DNA from: a bacterium
GTDB lineage: Bacteria > Electryoneota > Electryoneia > Electryoneales > Electryoneaceae
Direction of reading: 5' to 3'
NCBI GenBank assembly: GCA_020444265.1
Contig: JAHLLH010000002.1
Location: forward strand, 485,033 to 549,032
DNA: 64,000 nucleotides
The stretch's first letter is position 1. The number at the start of each line of letters is the position of its first letter. Below are positions 44,097 through 52,485 of the stretch, one piece after another. The notes beneath the pieces are model-generated. The model ran no database searches. It had not been told where the DNA came from and was given only the letters and a program-made list of their open reading frames with translations. The translations under genes were made by a program, and so were the position numbers.

Positions 44097-44256
44097 GTCA
44101 TCCCCAGCGTGCAATCCGGTGCTAACCGGATGGTGACCGCAGGGAACAGGCACGCGTCGGGGATCCCCCCTGATTGCGCACCGGGATGGGGATTCCCGAC
44201 GGCCCCAAACCCACCACCTTGTCCGGCAGCTGCTGGACATGGGGCCTGGGAATGAC
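44097..44256. repeat. family A intergenic element (copy 5)
   Basis: It starts GTCATCCCCAGCGTGC and ends GGGAATGAC. It is nearly identical in long stretches to copies 3 and 4. A family D hairpin (44267-44305) and a family B copy (44313-44365) follow, so the 481-base gap is almost wholly repeat. Confidence 0.75.
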
Positions 44257-44442
44257 ATGTGGTCATGGCACAGGTGCCCCGTTCACCCAGGTGTGCATGT
44301 CAGTGCACGGCGGTTCGGTCAGGTCTTCAGCCTTGGCCGAAAATGCGGCAGGTCGGGAGACCTTCAGCAACGATAAAATGGAATGGAAGCGTGGCAAGCA
44401 GTACTACCCACGCCACCCATGAGCACGTTTTGGAGAAGAAAG

Positions 44443-45207
44443 ATGGCATCGAGAACCATTGTCCACATTGACGAGTCCCGTTGCGACGGCTGCGGGGAGT
44501 GTATCCCGTCGTGCGCGGAGGGGGCGCTGATGATCATCGGCGGGGTCGCGAAACTGGTCAATGACAAATATTGCGATGGGATGGGCAGCTGCCTCGGTGT
44601 CTGTCCGCAAGATGCCATCACCCTCGAGGAACGTGAGGCAGTGGAGTTCGACGAGAACGCTGTCGCCGCACGAGACCCCAAAGAAGACGTATCCCACAGG
44701 GAGGGGAGGGCTGCTCCGCCCCCCGCAGTAGCCGCCCCTTCCTGCTCGGGATCGATGCAGCAGGCATTTGGTGTTTCGGTGGAGGAACGAGCCGCTTTAG
44801 AACCGAGTGCACCAGCACCCTCGATGCTCGAACACTGGCCGGTGCAACTGACGCTGTTAAACCCCGGAGCAGAATTCCTTCGCAATGCTGACCTGCTGCT
44901 GACAGCCGATTGTGTGCCTTTTGCTTACCGGAATTTTCATGCCGACTTCCTGCCGGGACGAGCGGTAGCAGTGGCTTGTCCCAAGCTCGACCAGGCGGAC
45001 CGTCACATCCAGAAGCTGGCCGCCATCTTCGGACAGGCCGGGCTCAAACAGGTCACCATTCTGCGCATGGAAGTGCCCTGTTGTGGTGGGCTGAATCGCT
45101 TGGTCGGCGAAGCGATGCGGATCAGCGGAGCACGTTTCCCGGTCCGTGAGATGGTTGTATCAGTCCGGGGGGAACTGTTGAGCGAGCAGGTCCTGCTCGC
45201 AGGATAA
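44443..45207 (+). CDS. dicluster ferredoxin-like iron-sulfur protein
   Basis: The protein has 254 residues. The first cluster motif is complete (C14, C17, C20, C24). The second reads CDGMGSCLGVCP (C44, C50, C54) with Met47 where the second Cys is expected. A Pro/Ala-rich linker (residues about 85-140) leads to a C-terminal domain with conserved-looking Cys (TADCVPFAYRNFH, VACPKLDQ, EVPCCGGLNRLV). Proteins of this kind often accompany hybrid-cluster proteins and NO-stress genes in anaerobes. ATG 44443 has GGAGAAGAAAG upstream; the frame from 44383 starts in repeat DNA. Confidence 0.82.
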   Translation: MASRTIVHIDESRCDGCGECIPSCAEGALMIIGGVAKLVNDKYCDGMGSCLGVCPQDAITLEEREAVEFDENAVAARDPKEDVSHREGRAAPPPAVAAPSCSGSMQQAFGVSVEERAALEPSAPAPSMLEHWPVQLTLLNPGAEFLRNADLLLTADCVPFAYRNFHADFLPGRAVAVACPKLDQADRHIQKLAAIFGQAGLKQVTILRMEVPCCGGLNRLVGEAMRISGARFPVREMVVSVRGELLSEQVLLAG

Positions 45208-45258
45208 TTCAAAGAAAACGATGGGAAGCGCTTGAGCTTCCAACCATCATCAACCATT

Positions 45259-45276
45259 TTGTGCAAACTATCACAA
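45259..45276 (+). promoter_or_regulatory. CRP/HcpR-like box before the porin gene
   Basis: TTGTGC-AAACTA-TCACAA matches the TTGTGA-N6-TCACAA pattern with one change. It lies only 22 bases before the start codon, a position that would suit repression or a start site within the palindrome. Confidence 0.5.
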
Positions 45277-45297
45277 ATGGAAGAAAAGGGGGATAAG

Positions 45298-46524
45298 ATG
45301 ACCAGAATTCGCATCATGCTTGTCGCATTGGTCCTGCTCGCATCCGTTTTCGGCGCTTTTGCAGATAGCAAAGCGGATTATGGCCTGCAACTCGATGCAC
45401 GATGGCGTGGCGAGAGCGATGGCCGTGACATGAGCAGCGACACAAACATGATCCACGCCAGTGCCTTGCGCAGCCGTCTCGGTGTCTGGATGAAACAGGG
45501 GGATGTCAAGGCGTACGTCCAATTTCAGCATCCTCACACCCTGGAATGGAACTCGTCCGCGCTCGCAACCGACAACACGGTCGACGTTCACCAGGCCTTT
45601 ATTCTCGTGGATCGTTTCCTCACCGACCATTTGACGATGAAGCTTGGCCGTACTGAGTTGAAGTATGGTGATGAACGTCTCGTTGGTGCGGTCGGTTGGT
45701 CGAACATCGGACGAGTCTTCGATGGTGTCGTATTCCGGTACAAGGCGGACGCCAACTGGATTGACTTTTTCTACACAAATCAGTCAGGTCCGGGCATGGC
45801 GAATTCTCCCAACAGTCTCTTTACAGGTTTATGGGGACGGATGGATGCGCTGAACCTGGAAGCGTACCTGCTGCATAAAAACCTGGTCGGCCCTCGTCCG
45901 GATGGAGAAGTGGTCCGTACCGAGGCACGTACCACCGCCGGTCTCTATTACAAGAACATGTTGACCGATCAGATCAGCACGTCGGGGAATGCGGCCTACC
46001 AGTTCGGGACGTTTCGAAACTGGAATGGTGTCGGCAACAGTGTCGATTCGGATATCGGCGCCTGGTTGTTTGCATGGCAGGTGTGGTACAGCATGAATCC
46101 TGAAACGATGCCCGCAATCGGTGTCGGAGTCGATTTGACCAGTGGGGACGACGATCTGGGTGACACCAGCATTGGAACATTCGACAATCTTTACTACACC
46201 GGCCACAAGTTCCGTGGGCACATGGACCTGTTTCTCGGGTCGAATTTGCGTGGTTTGAGGGATGTCTATTTTACGATCAAGATGACTTCATACGACCGTT
46301 TAACGACTGCCTTCAGCTTCCACAATTTTGCAGAAATGGCAGCACCTTCAGGCAGTTCAACATCGGTTCTTGGCAACGAGATCGATTTGGATAGCAGCTA
46401 CAAGCTCAAACCCAATCTTTCATTGGGCGCAGGCGGCGGTCTCTACCTGCCCGATAATTCCAACCTCGACAGCGCCCTCTGGGGTTACCTGATGTTGAGT
46501 ACGGTTTTCAACACGGGCAAGTAA
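45298..46524 (+). CDS. outer-membrane porin (alginate-export-like barrel)
   Basis: The protein has 408 residues: a signal peptide (1-21, ending VFGAFA), then amphipathic strands and a repeated Asp/Asn/Gly turn pattern; DVHQAFILVDRF and LKLGRTELKYGDERLVG resemble alginate-export/porin family barrels. It probably allows small solutes across the outer membrane, perhaps nitrogen oxyanions given the neighbourhood. The start ATG 45298 has GGGGGATAAG upstream; the longer frame from 45232 lacks a leader peptide. A strong terminator follows. Confidence 0.78.
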   Translation: MTRIRIMLVALVLLASVFGAFADSKADYGLQLDARWRGESDGRDMSSDTNMIHASALRSRLGVWMKQGDVKAYVQFQHPHTLEWNSSALATDNTVDVHQAFILVDRFLTDHLTMKLGRTELKYGDERLVGAVGWSNIGRVFDGVVFRYKADANWIDFFYTNQSGPGMANSPNSLFTGLWGRMDALNLEAYLLHKNLVGPRPDGEVVRTEARTTAGLYYKNMLTDQISTSGNAAYQFGTFRNWNGVGNSVDSDIGAWLFAWQVWYSMNPETMPAIGVGVDLTSGDDDLGDTSIGTFDNLYYTGHKFRGHMDLFLGSNLRGLRDVYFTIKMTSYDRLTTAFSFHNFAEMAAPSGSSTSVLGNEIDLDSSYKLKPNLSLGAGGGLYLPDNSNLDSALWGYLMLSTVFNTGK

Positions 46525-46547
46525 AAGGCCCGAGTCCTGATGAATCT

Positions 46548-46581
46548 GAACAGCACTGTCCAATTGTGGACAGTGCTGTTC
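46548..46581 (+). terminator. terminator after the porin gene
   Basis: A perfect 15-bp stem, GAACAGCACTGTCCA (46548-46562) with loop ATTG and its complement at 46567-46581, followed by TGTCTTG. Confidence 0.85.
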
Positions 46582-46625
46582 TGTCTTGCCCTCCGCAGAC
46601 CCTTGTCATTCCACCAGTTACAAAC

Positions 46626-46641
46626 TGGCACGCCATGTGTA
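46626..46641 (+). promoter_or_regulatory. sigma-54-like promoter of the efflux/two-component operon
   Basis: TGGCACG at 46626-46632 is a perfect -24 box. At the correct spacing stands GTGTA (46637-46641) where TTGCW is expected, so the GC is GT. It lies between the porin terminator and the first gene, with the predicted start about 18 bases before that ATG. The operon itself encodes a sigma-54 activator. Confidence 0.5.
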
Positions 46642-46669
46642 TTCATTGTCCAAAAGAGGAGGAGTGTGC

Positions 46670-47917
46670 ATGGACATGGCGATCAACCAGAACGAGATCC
46701 GCAAGGGATGGTTCAAGCGAGTGACGGTCGGACTGATCGTTGTTGTCGCTCTCGTACTTTTTGTCATCGTTCTGCGCTTCTTGCTCGCTCCTTCGGTGAA
46801 ACGATCCGCGATACGCACGGCAGTGGTGGAACGTGGACGTGTGGCAGAAGCGCTCAATGGTACGGGCACCATCATCCCTGAATTCGAGCAGGTAATCTCC
46901 TGCCCCTTCGAAACTCGCCTGCTATCCCTCAATAGTCATCCGGGAGCCCTGCTCGATTCAGGGGATGTGATTGCTAATCTCGATGACCGTGAAGTCGCGG
47001 CCAATGTCAAATCGCTATCTGATCAAATTGAACTGAAGCGCAACAAGCGCGAACAACTTGATCTCGACCTGGCACGTCAGCTTGGGGAACTCGAAGGAGA
47101 AATTGCGATTCTTGGGCAACGGATCGAGTACCTCGCTGCCAAGACCGAGCAACAGCGTGAATTATTCAAAAGCGAAGTCGCAACCGTCTGGGCGGTTCGT
47201 CAGGCGGAGCTGGACGAGAGCATTGAACGAATCCGTCTGGATCAGGCACAGTCGAAGATGGAGCGGTTGCGTGAGACGACACAGAAGCAAATCGAGGGGC
47301 TGAACATCGAGCTGCGCTTGCTCGATCAGCAGCTCGATCAGGCACAGGAGCAGCTCGACCGTGCGATTGTCCGGGCAGCCTGGTCCGGGGTGCTGACCTG
47401 GGTGGTGGACGAGGAAGGCATGGCCCTGCATCGCGGCGATGTGTTAGCGCGAGTATCCAACCTGAGCAGCTACCGTGTTGAGGCGACCTTGTCGGACATC
47501 CATGCGAGCCGTCTAACGGCCGGCATGCCTACCGAAGTCGTCCTGGGTGATTCTGTGCTGACAGGTCGCGTGCAGTCGGTCCTGCCCTCAACGGAAAGCG
47601 GGACAGTCAAGCTGGTTGTTAGCCTCGATCAACCATCCCATCCCCTGCTGCGAAGCAATCTCCGAGTCGAGACCTATGTGATCCCCTCGCATGTCGAAAA
47701 GACATTGCGTCTGAAAAAAGGGGCCTACGCATCGGGTTCTGGACGGACCGGATTGTTTGTCATCCATGGCAGCCGTGCCGTCCGTGTGCCCTCGTCCATC
47801 GGTCTGACAGGTCGAGCCTTCAACCAGATCAAGTCAGGCCCCGCCGAGGGAGATGATGTGATTCTCTCTGATATGAGTCGTTTCCAGCACCTTGATGAGG
47901 TGCGTGTCAGAAACTAA
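46670..47917 (+). CDS. HlyD/MacA-type periplasmic adaptor
   Basis: The protein has 415 residues: a cytoplasmic start, one membrane helix (about residues 21-41), a split lipoyl-like domain (ALNGTGTIIPEFEQVISCPF ... IVRAAWSGVLTWVVDEEGMALHRGDVLARVS) around a long coiled coil (residues about 105-225, rich in Glu, Gln and Leu), and a beta-barrel C-terminal part. It bridges an inner-membrane ABC transporter to an outer-membrane channel. GAGGAGGAG before ATG 46670 gives the start. It is first of six genes in one operon. Confidence 0.88.
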   Translation: MDMAINQNEIRKGWFKRVTVGLIVVVALVLFVIVLRFLLAPSVKRSAIRTAVVERGRVAEALNGTGTIIPEFEQVISCPFETRLLSLNSHPGALLDSGDVIANLDDREVAANVKSLSDQIELKRNKREQLDLDLARQLGELEGEIAILGQRIEYLAAKTEQQRELFKSEVATVWAVRQAELDESIERIRLDQAQSKMERLRETTQKQIEGLNIELRLLDQQLDQAQEQLDRAIVRAAWSGVLTWVVDEEGMALHRGDVLARVSNLSSYRVEATLSDIHASRLTAGMPTEVVLGDSVLTGRVQSVLPSTESGTVKLVVSLDQPSHPLLRSNLRVETYVIPSHVEKTLRLKKGAYASGSGRTGLFVIHGSRAVRVPSSIGLTGRAFNQIKSGPAEGDDVILSDMSRFQHLDEVRVRN

Positions 47918-47956
47918 TTGGGAAGCAGTACAGAGCAGGAGCCGAAGGAGATGTCC

Positions 47957-48622
47957 ATGATCATGCTTGAAAACGTCGACAAGGTCTACCGCACGGCGCG
48001 GATTGAGACCCTTGCATTGGCGAACATCAATTTGACGGTTGAGGATGGTGAATTTGTAGCGGTGATGGGTCCCTCGGGCTCTGGGAAGAGCACCCTGCTT
48101 CACCTGATGGGTCTGCTCGACGCACCATCGACAGGCAGCATCCATCTGAGCGGAAAAGAAGTGCGGGCCTGGGGGGATCGACGGTTGGCACGCCTCCGCA
48201 ACGAGTCTATCGGCTTCATTTTCCAATCCTTCCATCTCGTGCCGGATTTGACCGTGTTAGACAATGTGGAAATCCCCCTGCTCTACCGGAAGATGACCGG
48301 GTCAGATCGTCGCAAACGATGCATTCGCGCCCTCGAGCAGGTCGGCCTCGGCAGTCGGATCCACCATCGTCCCGGCCAGCTTTCCGGCGGCCAGCAGCAG
48401 CGTGTCGCGATCGCACGTGCGATTGTCGGCGAACCTCGTATCCTGTTGGCGGACGAACCCACCGGCAACCTTGACAGCCAGATGGGGGATGAGATCCTGC
48501 AAATCATCGAGGAGCTGAACAAGCAGCAGGGAACGACGGTGGTTATGGTGACCCACGATCCTCGTATGGCAGAGCGGACGGCACGGACGATTCGGCTGTT
48601 CGACGGCCGCCAGGTAAACTAA
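47957..48622 (+). CDS. MacB/LolD-type ABC transporter ATPase
   Basis: The protein has 221 residues with Walker A GPSGSGKST, Q-loop FIFQSFHLVP, signature LSGGQQQR, Walker B ILLADEP and switch THD. GAAGGAG ends at 47950, which leaves 6 bases to ATG 47957 and none to ATG 47951, so 47957 is favoured. It powers the two FtsX-type permeases encoded next. Confidence 0.93.
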   Translation: MIMLENVDKVYRTARIETLALANINLTVEDGEFVAVMGPSGSGKSTLLHLMGLLDAPSTGSIHLSGKEVRAWGDRRLARLRNESIGFIFQSFHLVPDLTVLDNVEIPLLYRKMTGSDRRKRCIRALEQVGLGSRIHHRPGQLSGGQQQRVAIARAIVGEPRILLADEPTGNLDSQMGDEILQIIEELNKQQGTTVVMVTHDPRMAERTARTIRLFDGRQVN

Positions 48623-48632
48623 GGGGACGGTC

Positions 48633-49895
48633 ATGTTCAAAAACTACCTGAAAACAGCGTGGGCCGTCTTCAAACGAAGGAAGTTCTTCACCTTTGTCAA
48701 CCTCTTTGGCATCGTTTTTACCCTTGCGGTGTTGCTGACGGGTGTCACGTTCCTTGACAACATCTTTGGTGCGATTCCGCCGGAAGTGAATGCAGACAGG
48801 ACGGTTGGGGTTTACATGGTCAACATCCACGGCGAGTACGAGGATGGCGGATCAACCAACTCGAACGGTCCTTCGGGGCATTGGTTCCTGCGGACGACCA
48901 CCACCGATCTACCGGGAGTGGAACGTGTTTCCATTTTCGGGATGATTGGAAAAGTGCAAGCCTATCGCGAGGATCGAAAGATTGAATCCTGGCTCAAGTA
49001 CACCGATTCCAACTTCTTCCGAACCCTCGAATTCGATTTTATCGAGGGCCGTGCCTACACGCAGGATGAATACGATAATGCCGACAATGTTGTCGTGATC
49101 AACAAGACAACTCGCGACCTCTACTTCAATGGCGAGTCCGCTGTCGGGAAAACACTGTTGGCCAATGGACGCAACTACCGCGTTGTCGGGGTGGTTAAGA
49201 ATATTTCTTTTCTGAGGATTGTGCCCTTTGCAGACATTTGGGCACCGACCACGATCTCACCGACGTTCGATCCGCTGGACCGTAGCCTGATGGGCAACTA
49301 CATGTGTCTGATCGAAGCGAAGGATCGTGCCTCCATTCCCCTGATTCAGGAAGAATATGAGGCACGCATCAGTGCCTTCGACATGAGCGAGTACAAACCT
49401 TTTACAGAATTGGTCGCACGTCCCGAGTCTTTCTTCGAAACAGCGGCGCGCAATATAGCGGGGTTGAGGCGGGAAGAAGGTGGTGCGGTGACACGAGTGC
49501 TCACCATCTTTGCATTGATGGTGCTCTTGTTCATGTTGCTACCGACCATCAACCTGGTAAACCTCAATGTGAGTCGTATCCTCGAGCGGGCATCTGAAAT
49601 CGGTGTACGAAAGGCTTTCGGTGCCCCATCCAAAACCCTGATCGGCCAGTTCATCATCGAAAACATGCTCCTGACCCTGTTCGGTGGTGTGCTGGCACTT
49701 GGCTTGGCATGGGTACTCCTCGACATCATCTCGGCAACAGGTCTGATCCCCTACGCCAACTTCAGTCTCAACATCCGTGTCTTTGGTTATGCCCTGCTGA
49801 TGGTACTGGTTTTCGGATTTCTTTCCGGTGTTTATCCAGCATGGCGTATGTCCAAAATGAACCCGGTCGATGCGTTGCAGAGGAGGGAACAATGA
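48633..49895 (+). CDS. FtsX/MacB-type ABC permease 1
   Basis: The protein has 420 residues: one N-terminal helix (about 23-43), a large periplasmic MacB-like domain (about 45-285), then three helices near the C-terminus (FALMVLLFMLLPTINLVNL; MLLTLFGGVLALGLAWVLL; FGYALLMVLVFGFLSGVYPAW). The stretch SRILERASEIGVRKAFGA is the FtsX-type coupling helix. It overlaps the next permease by ATGA. Confidence 0.9.
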   Translation: MFKNYLKTAWAVFKRRKFFTFVNLFGIVFTLAVLLTGVTFLDNIFGAIPPEVNADRTVGVYMVNIHGEYEDGGSTNSNGPSGHWFLRTTTTDLPGVERVSIFGMIGKVQAYREDRKIESWLKYTDSNFFRTLEFDFIEGRAYTQDEYDNADNVVVINKTTRDLYFNGESAVGKTLLANGRNYRVVGVVKNISFLRIVPFADIWAPTTISPTFDPLDRSLMGNYMCLIEAKDRASIPLIQEEYEARISAFDMSEYKPFTELVARPESFFETAARNIAGLRREEGGAVTRVLTIFALMVLLFMLLPTINLVNLNVSRILERASEIGVRKAFGAPSKTLIGQFIIENMLLTLFGGVLALGLAWVLLDIISATGLIPYANFSLNIRVFGYALLMVLVFGFLSGVYPAWRMSKMNPVDALQRREQ

Positions 49896-51082
49896 TACGT
49901 CACTTGCTTCGACTCGTCTGGGCTCGGAAACGGTCCAATCTGCTGCTGATCCTCGAAATTTTTGTTTCAACTCTTGTGCTGTTTGCGGTCTTCACCATGG
50001 CTTTGATCGGGCTGAACCGTCTGCTAACACCCATCGGGTTCAACCCCGAGAATGCCTACCGCATTTCCATTGATGTCGGCCAATTGGGTGATGACAGTTG
50101 GGCCTCGGAAGCCATCGAAATAACACACCGTCTCCAGCAGGAGCTACTATCTCTGCCGGGTGTGGTGACAGTGGGTGGTGTGTACCCACCACCTTATTCG
50201 CAGATGACCTCTTCGACGACCGCGCAGCCAGACAGCAATGCTGCTGAGGTGAGAACACTCCAGACTTATGTCACCGATGAGGCGCGGGAGGCACTTCAGC
50301 TCAATCTTGTCGCGGGACGATGGTTCGATGAGCAGGATGCCGAAGTATCCTACCGTCCCGTAGTGATTACTCAACGATTTGCCGACGAGCTCTTTCCCAA
50401 CGAAGATCCAGTGGATAAGGAGTGGGGATCGGAACACGTTTACAAGATCATCGGGGTGCTGGATGAGTATCGTAAAAATGGCGAGCTCTCCGGACTCGAC
50501 AACCACATGTTCCAACGGGTCAGCTTGACCTCAGCAAAAGGTCGTCCGATTCGTAATTTCATCATGCGGGTTGAATCAGGAACCCCTGTTTCCATTGAGG
50601 AGATGGTGGTCAAGCGGATGCGTGCGATTTACCCGGATTGGACCTACCGGATTGCCCCGGTGGAGGCTGATCGTGACGCGACAAATCGGTTAAACGTGGT
50701 GCCCTTTGTCGTGGTGGTTATGATCGGAGGCTTCCTGATGTTGATGGTTGTACTTGGGATGCTGGGTGTGCTCTGGCAATCGGTGACCAGAAGGACCGAT
50801 GAGATTGGCCTTCGGCGTGCTTTGGGCAGTCCGAAGGATACGGTTTACCACCAGATTCTCGGCGAAATAACGTTGGTAACACTTTTCGGCTGTACCCTCG
50901 CAGTCTTGCTCCTCCTGCAACTGCCCTTGCTTGGCATCCTGGGCAATATCGGTTGGCAAACGATTATCGGTGCCCTTATGCTTTCTCTCGGGTTCATGGT
51001 GATCCTCGCACTTGTCAGTGGGCTGTATCCCGCCTGGCTGGCGGCACGTGTCCAACCAGCGCAGGCGCTGCACTACGAATAA
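49892..51082 (+). CDS. FtsX/MacB-type ABC permease 2
   Basis: The protein has 396 residues with the same topology as its upstream partner: an N-terminal helix, a periplasmic domain (about 45-265), then three helices and the coupling motif VTRRTDEIGLRRALGSP. The two permeases probably form a heterodimer. ATG 49892 overlaps the previous stop. The end is 11 bases before the regulator gene. Confidence 0.9.
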   Translation: MIRHLLRLVWARKRSNLLLILEIFVSTLVLFAVFTMALIGLNRLLTPIGFNPENAYRISIDVGQLGDDSWASEAIEITHRLQQELLSLPGVVTVGGVYPPPYSQMTSSTTAQPDSNAAEVRTLQTYVTDEAREALQLNLVAGRWFDEQDAEVSYRPVVITQRFADELFPNEDPVDKEWGSEHVYKIIGVLDEYRKNGELSGLDNHMFQRVSLTSAKGRPIRNFIMRVESGTPVSIEEMVVKRMRAIYPDWTYRIAPVEADRDATNRLNVVPFVVVVMIGGFLMLMVVLGMLGVLWQSVTRRTDEIGLRRALGSPKDTVYHQILGEITLVTLFGCTLAVLLLLQLPLLGILGNIGWQTIIGALMLSLGFMVILALVSGLYPAWLAARVQPAQALHYE

Positions 51083-51093
51083 GGAGTGGATGG

Positions 51094-52485
51094 ATGGTCC
51101 AGCTTCCACGTACCGTGCTGGTGGTGGATGATGATGTCGCGGTCACAACGTCACTCGAATTGCTGCTGAAGCAAGCCGGGTATCGGGTTCGGTCTGTCTC
51201 CGGACCCGATGCCGCTCTGGCACGGATCGAAGATGATCCGCCAGACCTGATCTTGCAGGATATGAACTTTTCTCGTAGTACCGAGGGTGAAGAAGGCCTT
51301 GCCCTGCTCGGACGGATCAAGGCCGTCCAGCCCAATCTGCCAGTCATCCTGATTACTGCTTGGGGGTCAGTGCCGTTGGCGGTTCGCGGCATTAAGGCGG
51401 GTGCATCCGATTTTGTCACCAAGCCCTGGAGCCACGAGCAGATTCTCCACTCGGTACGGACAACCATCGGCTTGGCAGATGCAAAGAGATCGCCACTCAA
51501 TGCCGATCCACCATCACGCAGCGAATTGGACAGCCGGTTTACCTTCCGGGATATTGTCGGCGAAGACCCCATGTTGCTACGTGTACTCGATCTGGTCGGA
51601 CGAGTTGCCGCGACGGATGCGCCGGTGCTGATCACCGGCGAGTCGGGGACCGGTAAAGAGTTGGTGGCCGAAGCGATCTGGCGCAACAGCACACGGGTCA
51701 AGGAACCTTTCGTCAAGGTAAACCTCGGTGGGATTCCAACGACCCTGTTCGAAAGTGAGATGTTCGGCCATGTGCGCGGAGCGTTCACCGATGCACGAAG
51801 CAATCGTGTCGGACGATTTGAAGCGGCGGATGGAGGTACCCTTTTTCTGGACGAGATTGGCGACCTCGAAGCACCCAGCCAGGTGAAGCTGTTGCGTGTC
51901 TTACAGGATCGTACGTTTGAACGGGTGGGGTCGAGCACGAGCCAGACCGTTGATGTACGCATCATTTCTGCCACAAATCGTGACCTGTCGACCCTGATTG
52001 AGGATGGCGATTTTCGTGAGGATCTGCTCTATCGTCTCAACCTGATCGCCATCCAGCTTCCCGCCTTGCGGGAACGACCTTCGGATATTCCGCTGCTGGC
52101 CCGTCACTTCCTGCAAGAGCTCGCGGATCGGTACAATCGTCCCGTTCCCCACCTCACCGATGCGGCGCTCGAATGGCTGCGGTCCAGGCCCTGGCCCGGC
52201 AATGTGCGTCAACTGAGGCAGACCATTGAACGGACCTTGCTGCTGGCAAAGGGAGATCAGCTCGACCGACGAGAGTTGACCCTGGCCGATGAAATGCAGC
52301 CGGTGGAACGCAGCCGTGCGAAGATGCCCCGTCCCGGCTCCATGACCCTCGAAGAGATGGAACGGGAAATGATTCGGCAGACGTTGAAGCGTTTCGAAGG
52401 CAATGTCAGCCAGGCGGCGGATGCCCTCGGGCTGAGCCGTGGTGCACTCTACCGCCGGCTTGAGAAACATGGGCTGTTGCCATGA
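51094..52485 (+). CDS. NtrC-family sigma-54 response regulator
   Basis: The protein has 463 residues: a receiver (acidic pocket D12-D14, phospho-site D56, K110), an AAA+ domain (Walker A GESGTGKE 182-189, Walker B FLDEIG 251-256) and a Fis-type helix-turn-helix at the end (NVSQAADALGLSRGALYRRLEKHG). The sigma-54 contact loop reads GAFTDA (229-234) instead of GAFTGA. It is co-transcribed with the pump and the kinase, and a sigma-54-like site stands in front of the operon, so it probably activates its own operon. Confidence 0.93.
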   Translation: MVQLPRTVLVVDDDVAVTTSLELLLKQAGYRVRSVSGPDAALARIEDDPPDLILQDMNFSRSTEGEEGLALLGRIKAVQPNLPVILITAWGSVPLAVRGIKAGASDFVTKPWSHEQILHSVRTTIGLADAKRSPLNADPPSRSELDSRFTFRDIVGEDPMLLRVLDLVGRVAATDAPVLITGESGTGKELVAEAIWRNSTRVKEPFVKVNLGGIPTTLFESEMFGHVRGAFTDARSNRVGRFEAADGGTLFLDEIGDLEAPSQVKLLRVLQDRTFERVGSSTSQTVDVRIISATNRDLSTLIEDGDFREDLLYRLNLIAIQLPALRERPSDIPLLARHFLQELADRYNRPVPHLTDAALEWLRSRPWPGNVRQLRQTIERTLLLAKGDQLDRRELTLADEMQPVERSRAKMPRPGSMTLEEMEREMIRQTLKRFEGNVSQAADALGLSRGALYRRLEKHGLLP

